A stretch of DNA of 7,181 bases from Alphaproteobacteria bacterium. Lineage in GTDB: Bacteria; Pseudomonadota; Alphaproteobacteria; Rickettsiales; JABSSG01. The notes beneath the pieces were generated by a model. It saw only the letters and a program-made list of their open reading frames with translations. It ran no database searches and was not told the origin of the DNA. The stretch is from contig JAHZKS010000006.1 of the NCBI GenBank assembly GCA_022600235.1, positions 1 through 7,181 of the forward strand. The letters run 5' to 3'. Below, piece after piece: positions 5,509 to 7,181 of the stretch (position 1 is its first letter; every line of letters starts with the position of its first letter). The position numbers were made by a program, and so were the translations under genes.

Positions 5509-6800
5509 ACTTTGTCAAAAAGACCGCTCTGTCCTTCTGGCCCAACAGGCAGATCAGAAGAATCAGTATTATATATGGTTTTGTTGAAAGTATTTTCACT
5601 TGCATCTACTAACATAGTAATTGTTGCATCCCCAGTAATATTTAACGTGGTACGCATCATATCTAGAATTCTATCTATACCAGCTATAAATGCAATTCCT
5701 TCAATAGGTATATTAATTGCAGATAAGACCATAGGTAGCATTATGATAGTACCACTAGGCATTCCTGCTGCTCCTATAGACCCAAGAGTAGCTGTTAGTA
5801 TTATGAGAATATAATCTGTGGTAGTTAGATCTATGTTGTAGGCTTGAGCGAAAAACAATGTACATATACCAAGGTAAATAGCCATACCATCCATGTTAAT
5901 AGCTGCACCAAGCGGTAATACAAATGATGTGCTGTTTTTTGAGACACCTAATTTATTTCTACATACATCCATAGTAGTAGCTAGAGTTGCTTTACTGCTA
6001 CTTGTTGAGAATGCTAAGGATTGGTATTCAAGACTCTTTTTATAAAATGGTATTGGTGAAACTCTTATGAAAGCCCATATCATTATTCCAAAAATTATAT
6101 ATTGTATGGACATAGCTGTAAGTAGTGAGAATACAAGCATACCAAGGTTTTGTAATGCACCTATACCTTGTGTTCCTACTATTGAAGCAGTTAGTGCAAA
6201 TGCACCATAAGGAGCCAATTTTAGAATCAAGTGTATCATCTTGAATACTACTTTGGCCGCTAATTGAAAACCAGTTACTATAAGTTTCTTATCTTTTCCA
6301 AGCTGATTAATAATAATTCCTGTGAAGAAAGAAAAGAATACTACTTGCAGTAATTTACCAGAAACCAATGCATTCAGTGCATTGTCAGGGATCGCATCAT
6401 ATAATAATGCTATGCCATCAAAATGCGCGCTGTTTGCTCTTTCTACCATAGGAAAACCCAATTCCGCAAGATTGATACCTTTTCCTGGTTGTAGAACGTA
6501 AGCTGTAGTTAGTCCTATTACAATCGCAAAAGAAGTAGTCGACAAAAATGCTATAATTGATTTCAGGGACAATCTAGAAAGAGAAGTAGAATCATTTATT
6601 CCTGTCATACCTATCACAATGGATAGATATATAAGAGGAACTATAATCATTTTAATAAGTCTGATGAATACATCTCCTATCGGCTTTAGCATTATGGCAT
6701 TTTCTCCGAATATCACACCTACTATTACACCTAATACTAGACCTGCAGTGATTTTCTGCCAGAATTCAGCTTTCTTCCAAATGTTTTTGACTCTTCGCAT
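5499..6800 (-). CDS. Dicarboxylate/amino acid:cation symporter (DAACS/SLC1 family, GltP/DctA type)
   Basis: Inner-membrane secondary transporter of the family that includes GltPh, GltP and DctA, importing acidic amino acids or C4-dicarboxylates with Na+ or H+. The 433-residue length is normal. Motifs in order: first-helix region ITAGLVLGVIVGVIFG (17-32), MIIVPLIYLSIVIGM (51-65), HP1 serine motif STSSSKATLATTMD (265-278), LPLGAAINMDGMAIY (295-309), HP2 GSIGAAGMPSGTIIML (340-355) and the TM8 motif DRILDMMRTTLNITGD (376-391). D380, R383, T384, N387 and D391 match GltPh D394, R397, T398, N401 and D405. The retained arginine argues for an acidic substrate. Two departures: NMDGM replaces the usual NMDGT, and TLA replaces TLP in HP1. 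AAGGGG (6809-6814) lies 8 nt before the ATG at 6800. The polar C-terminal tail (about 409-433) is probably cytosolic. The exact substrate is not determinable, so no symbol is given. Confidence 0.93.
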   Translation of the reverse strand: MRRVKNIWKKAEFWQKITAGLVLGVIVGVIFGENAIMLKPIGDVFIRLIKMIIVPLIYLSIVIGMTGINDSTSLSRLSLKSIIAFLSTTSFAIVIGLTTAYVLQPGKGINLAELGFPMVERANSAHFDGIALLYDAIPDNALNALVSGKLLQVVFFSFFTGIIINQLGKDKKLIVTGFQLAAKVVFKMIHLILKLAPYGAFALTASIVGTQGIGALQNLGMLVFSLLTAMSIQYIIFGIMIWAFIRVSPIPFYKKSLEYQSLAFSTSSSKATLATTMDVCRNKLGVSKNSTSFVLPLGAAINMDGMAIYLGICTLFFAQAYNIDLTTTDYILIILTATLGSIGAAGMPSGTIIMLPMVLSAINIPIEGIAFIAGIDRILDMMRTTLNITGDATITMLVDASENTFNKTIYNTDSSDLPVGPEGQSGLFDKVKK

Positions 6801-6849
6801 ATTTTGTACCCCTTAATAATATTTAATGACTCTCTTGGAGTAATTTTGT
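6801..6849. promoter_or_regulatory. Divergent intergenic region between the symporter gene and ruvX
   Basis: Only 49 bp separate the two start codons, so both promoters must lie here or reach into the neighbouring genes. Seen: AAGGGG on the minus strand (6809-6814) for the symporter, GGAG on the plus strand (6837-6840) for ruvX, and an AT-rich core with TAATAT (6817-6822) that could be a -10 box. I found no -35 box at normal spacing in either direction. An 8-bp direct repeat ATTTTGTA occurs at 6801-6808 and 6843-6850, beside each start codon. Confidence 0.35.
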
Positions 6850-7181
6850 ATGATTGGTAAATCAATAAAGCGGGCTGTGATTATAGTGGTATATTGTGAA
6901 TCCATCAAGGACTTTAGTAAGAAACTAACAGAAAGTGGAGCTTTACTAGGTGTTGATTATGGTTCAAAGAAAATTGGAATCAGTATAAGTGATAAAAATA
7001 GGATATTTTCTGTGCCGTATGTCATCATTAAGGAAAAAAATTTTTCTGAAGCTTGTAAAAAAATACATCAGATAATTAATCAAAAGAAAGTTTCTGGAGT
7101 GGTGATAGGTTACCCTTTAGAGACTAATGGTGATGCTGGTAAATCTTGTGATAATGTAAAAAATTTTGTGGAGAAATTAGA
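6850..7181 (+). CDS. ruvX: Putative pre-16S rRNA nuclease / Holliday junction resolvase-like YqgF (RuvX), partial (3' end beyond right edge)
   Basis: RNase H-fold nuclease implicated in maturing the 5' end of 16S rRNA and named as a resolvase-like protein; cytosolic. 110 complete codons are present, open at the edge; full proteins are about 135-160 residues. LLGVDYGSKKIGISISD (32-48) is the first-strand motif with the predicted catalytic aspartate D36. VSGVVIGYPLETNGDAG (81-97) corresponds to the family's VvGLPlxmdG segment. The second catalytic motif (DERLTT-like) would lie beyond the window. The ATG at 6850 is preceded by GGAG at 6837-6840 with 9-nt spacing, which decides this start. It gives about 30 residues before the first strand, longer than most bacterial YqgF but similar to the extension I recall for Rickettsia. 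In-frame GTG codons at 6877 and 6886 are alternatives without as good a ribosome binding site. Confidence 0.92.
   Translation, partial: MIGKSIKRAVIIVVYCESIKDFSKKLTESGALLGVDYGSKKIGISISDKNRIFSVPYVIIKEKNFSEACKKIHQIINQKKVSGVVIGYPLETNGDAGKSCDNVKNFVEKL

Noticed and set aside
5382..5814. Two overlapping plus-strand open frames covering the symporter gene end and the gap before the glutamate-synthase-like gene
   Set aside because: Both run mostly antisense to symporter codons, start in the intergenic repeat region and show no family motifs or ribosome binding site.
1..7181. A new defence, mobile or RNA-based system
   Set aside because: Every long minus- or plus-strand frame is assigned to a known housekeeping or transport family, the gaps are all 130 bp or shorter, and no repeat arrays, tRNA-like folds or transposase motifs were seen.

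Overview
The window is an ordinary, densely packed, AT-rich (G+C about one third by eye) bacterial chromosome segment. It holds eight protein genes, two of them cut by the window edges. I see no rRNA, tRNA, CRISPR array, insertion sequence or phage gene. The gene content fits an alphaproteobacterium, most likely a Rickettsiales-type intracellular lineage. The reasons are the AT-rich genes, a ccmD-ccmE-ccmF block of system I cytochrome c maturation, a dicarboxylate/amino acid symporter, and a RuvX/YqgF with an N-terminal extension like the one I recall in Rickettsia. This placement is inference, and AT-rich gammaproteobacterial endosymbionts are not excluded.

Layout. Positions 1-1982 (minus strand) carry ccmD, ccmE and ccmF, read right to left. 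ccmD is a 54-codon gene overlapping the start of ccmE by 50 bp. ccmE meets ccmF in an ATGA stop/start overlap, and ccmF runs off the left edge. Divergent from them, 2045-3840 (plus strand) holds a zinc-independent quinone oxidoreductase (QorA-like), joined by another ATGA overlap to a CysQ-like 3'(2'),5'-bisphosphate nucleotidase. The nucleotidase gene converges on, and overlaps by 53 bp, a minus-strand gene (3788-5368) for a membrane-anchored FMN-binding glutamate-synthase-domain protein. Upstream of that gene, on the same strand, is a GltP/DctA-type symporter (5499-6800). The symporter is divergent from a partial ruvX (6850 to the right edge).

How the genes work together. CcmD, CcmE and CcmF act in one pathway: CcmE carries heme across the periplasm, CcmD helps release holo-CcmE, and CcmF ligates heme to apocytochrome c. 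The qor-cysQ pair looks co-translated but has no obvious biochemical link. The symporter (probably glutamate, aspartate or C4-dicarboxylate uptake) and the glutamate-synthase-like protein lie in tandem 130 bp apart. They might form a small amino-acid module, but this is inferred only from adjacency.

I found no convincing new multi-gene system. The points most worth a second look are a 38-bp imperfect inverted repeat abutting the ribosome binding site of the glutamate-synthase-like gene, the membrane-anchored glutamate-synthase domain with no glutaminase domain, the overlapping ccmD, and an unusual residue in the symporter's substrate motif.
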